7,999 bases of DNA from Betaproteobacteria bacterium (GTDB lineage: Bacteria > Pseudomonadota > Gammaproteobacteria > Burkholderiales > Casimicrobiaceae): positions 1 to 7,999 of the forward strand of contig JANXZT010000398.1 in NCBI GenBank assembly GCA_025355395.1, read 5' to 3'. The notes under the pieces were generated by a model. That model worked only from the letters and a program-made list of their open reading frames with translations, searched no databases and was not told the DNA's origin. Below are positions 6,318 to 7,999 of the stretch, one piece after another (the first letter of the stretch is position 1; the number at the start of each line of letters is the position of its first letter). The position numbers and the translations under genes are program-made.

Positions 6318-7999
6318 CGCGGCCGCTCATGTCGTCAGGATCGGAGGGCCTGCCGATGCGGCACAGGATCTGCCGGCCACATCGGCCGCAGGTGGCGGGG
6401 TCCCGGGGCGCGACCCCGGCATGTCCCGCCGCATAGGCGCCGGCCACGACGCCGAGATGCAATTGCCACCATGCTTCGACGGCCGTCCAATCGGCGAACG
6501 CGGGTGGCGCCGCCGCTGAGCCATCCACGGCGGTATCCATGGCGTCCATGCCGGCCACAACGCCGCGCAATGCCCCGATTTCAGTCAACGCGGGCCATGC
6601 CCTCGCATCCGCCGCGAGCCCTACGGCGCCGATGCTGTCCGGCCGTAGCTGCACATAGGCCACTGCCCGCACCGCGACTTCGGGCGCCATCGCCCGGTGC
6701 GCCAACGCATAAAGACCCAATTGCGGCGCCCGTGGACGTTTCGCATCGAACCAGCGGCCGGGATGATCAGCAAGGCCGCCCTTGTAATCGATGATCGCGA
6801 TCCCGCCATCAGCGAGCGCATCCACGCGATCGAGCCGCATCTGCAATCGCAGGCCGGCGATGGCCAGCGTCGCTTCCGATTCCACTGCTTCGACCACAAA
6901 CGGCGCGCGTTCCCGCTCGTGTTCGAGCCAGGCCGTCATCGTACGAATGAGTCGCATCGATTCGCCGGCCGCCACCGCGGGCGCGACCTGTTGCCAGCGG
7001 CGCGCGGAAAGCGCGGCGCGCGCAAGCATCGCGGCCTCGGCGACCCGCGTGGAGAACGACTCCGGCGTGAGGCGCAGCAAGCTCGCCTGGTCACGCGTCT
7101 CGCGCCAGAAGTGCGCCAGCGCCGCGTGCATCAGCGTGCCGCGCTCCATTGGCGACAAGCCTTCGAGCGGCGCGGGCCAGGGATCGGCCGTCAGTCGTGC
7201 ATTGGCCACCGCCTGAAAGGGACAATCGACGAATTGGGCGATGAGATAGGCGCCGCCACGCGTATCGCTTTGCGGTGGCAACGGCGGAATCATCGCGTCA
7301 TCGATGGCTTCGAGCACGCCCGTTGCTGCGATCTGCGCGGTGTAAGAAGTCGCCGGTTCGGGCACCCGGCGCTCCGGCCATGACAGCAGCAAGGCCGATG
7401 GCAGCAGCGGCGTATCGCCGTCGCGTTGCGCCGAGGACATCACTACTTCGGGCGCACCCCGCGCCAGCAACGCCGTCAGTGTTTGCGCGTACGCGAGCTC
7501 GCGTGCCGGAGAGGAGCGCGGCACGCCGCGTTCGCGCTGCCATGCCAGAGGCAGGAACGGATTGGGCGCAGGCGCCGGCGGCCAGCGTTCCGCCGTCAGC
7601 CCGGCGATCCAGAGGGCATCGAAGGGCAGGCCTGCGGCTTCGAGCACGCCGAGGATCGCGATCGATGCGGGCGAAGATGCCGGCGCAAACACCGTGTCCT
7701 GCGCGATCCGCCGCAACGTCGACCACGCGACGTCGCGCGAGAGACGTGCTTCCACGGTGGCAAGCTCGGCGAAGCCGGTGAGGAGCTCTTCCCACGCTTG
7801 CCTCGCCTGCCACGCAGCACTGTCGAATGTGCGATCACCGGGCCAGCCGCAACGCTCGAGCCAGGACCGCCAATGATCGACCCATTCCCGCGGCGTAGCG
7901 CGCGCTGCCAGCGGCATTGCGCGACGGGCTTCGATCCACCGCCGCCCAAGATCGCCATCGACCTCGATCAACGCCTCGGTGGCGGCATCGAAGTCGATG
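6310..7999 (-). CDS. AddB-like PD-(D/E)XK nuclease family DNA repair protein, N-terminus outside window
   Basis: Partner-type subunit of an AddAB-like break-processing complex. The frame is open to the right edge, so the true start is missing and about 562 C-terminal residues are visible; relatives (the 'probable DNA repair protein' family related to AddB) have about 900. The first part carries the inactive-helicase-like signature LGVLEAAGLPFDALWIAGL...WPP. The nuclease domain shows RGTLMHAALAHFW, the catalytic LDRVD and IIDYKGG (the Asp-Tyr-Lys codons at 6789-6781), and QLGLYAL. Four cysteines fit an AddB/Cas4-type 4Fe-4S cluster: DCPFQ (Cys codon at 7224) before the nuclease core, and CGRCGRQILC (Cys codons at 6390, 6381 and 6363) at the C-terminus. 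A TTG at 7971 is an in-frame start-like codon but is not the start, because family-like sequence with no stop continues past it. The stop TGA overlaps the start of the helicase gene. Nuclease class is certain; the exact subfamily is inferred. Confidence 0.92.
   Translation of the reverse strand, partial: IDFDAATEALIEVDGDLGRRWIEARRAMPLAARATPREWVDHWRSWLERCGWPGDRTFDSAAWQARQAWEELLTGFAELATVEARLSRDVAWSTLRRIAQDTVFAPASSPASIAILGVLEAAGLPFDALWIAGLTAERWPPAPAPNPFLPLAWQRERGVPRSSPARELAYAQTLTALLARGAPEVVMSSAQRDGDTPLLPSALLLSWPERRVPEPATSYTAQIAATGVLEAIDDAMIPPLPPQSDTRGGAYLIAQFVDCPFQAVANARLTADPWPAPLEGLSPMERGTLMHAALAHFWRETRDQASLLRLTPESFSTRVAEAAMLARAALSARRWQQVAPAVAAGESMRLIRTMTAWLEHERERAPFVVEAVESEATLAIAGLRLQMRLDRVDALADGGIAIIDYKGGLADHPGRWFDAKRPRAPQLGLYALAHRAMAPEVAVRAVAYVQLRPDSIGAVGLAADARAWPALTEIGALRGVVAGMDAMDTAVDGSAAAPPAFADWTAVEAWWQLHLGVVAGAYAAGHAGVAPRDPATCGRCGRQILCRIGRPSDPDDMSGRDA

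Noticed and set aside
7960..7971. TTG at 7971 as the start of the AddB-like gene
   Set aside because: The frame continues without a stop to the window edge, and relatives are several hundred residues longer at the N-terminus, so the gene is truncated by the window.

Overview
The window is a GC-rich stretch of a proteobacterial chromosome with all genes on the minus strand. Reading right to left, it holds the 3' part of an AddB-like nuclease gene, a complete AddA-like helicase/nuclease gene, a short mobile element, a complete ribF, and the 5' half of ileS. The IleRS and RibF sequences look like those of Betaproteobacteria or related Gammaproteobacteria. This is judged from recalled family sequences, not from a search. 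TTA, CTA and TCA codons are very rare, so long antisense frames stay open opposite every gene.

Region 7999-2940: two genes of AddAB/RecBCD-type double-strand-break resection. The first (6310-7999, N-terminus outside the window) ends in a PD-(D/E)XK nuclease domain with the four cysteines of an AddB-type iron-sulfur cluster. The second (2940-6317, 1125 aa) is a full UvrD/RecB-family helicase with its own C-terminal nuclease. Their reading frames overlap by 8 bp, so they are probably translationally coupled and work as one complex.

Region 2939-2547: a 393 bp gap. Most of it is a 297 bp non-coding element (2560-2856) with 31 bp terminal inverted repeats and a 4 bp target duplication TTAG, which looks like a MITE of an IS5-type transposon. 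It sits directly against the ribosome binding site of ribF. Without the element and one TTAG copy, addA and ribF would be about 92 bp apart. The inside of the element is packed with further inverted repeats.

Region 2546-1: ribF (bifunctional riboflavin kinase/FAD synthetase) is followed after 10 bp by ileS (isoleucyl-tRNA synthetase), a common proteobacterial pairing. IleRS reads cleanly from its N-terminus through the HIGH motif and editing domain to about position 54.

The left edge is abnormal. Positions 2-53 read on the PLUS strand encode the next conserved stretch of the same IleRS protein (LIGDD...DTLD), so the gene turns back on itself at a 7 bp inverted microhomology (CTCGATG, 47-53). 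This is most likely an amplification or assembly chimera, less likely a real small inversion. Apart from this junction and the element, the window is ordinary housekeeping and repair gene content. I see no clear undescribed system.
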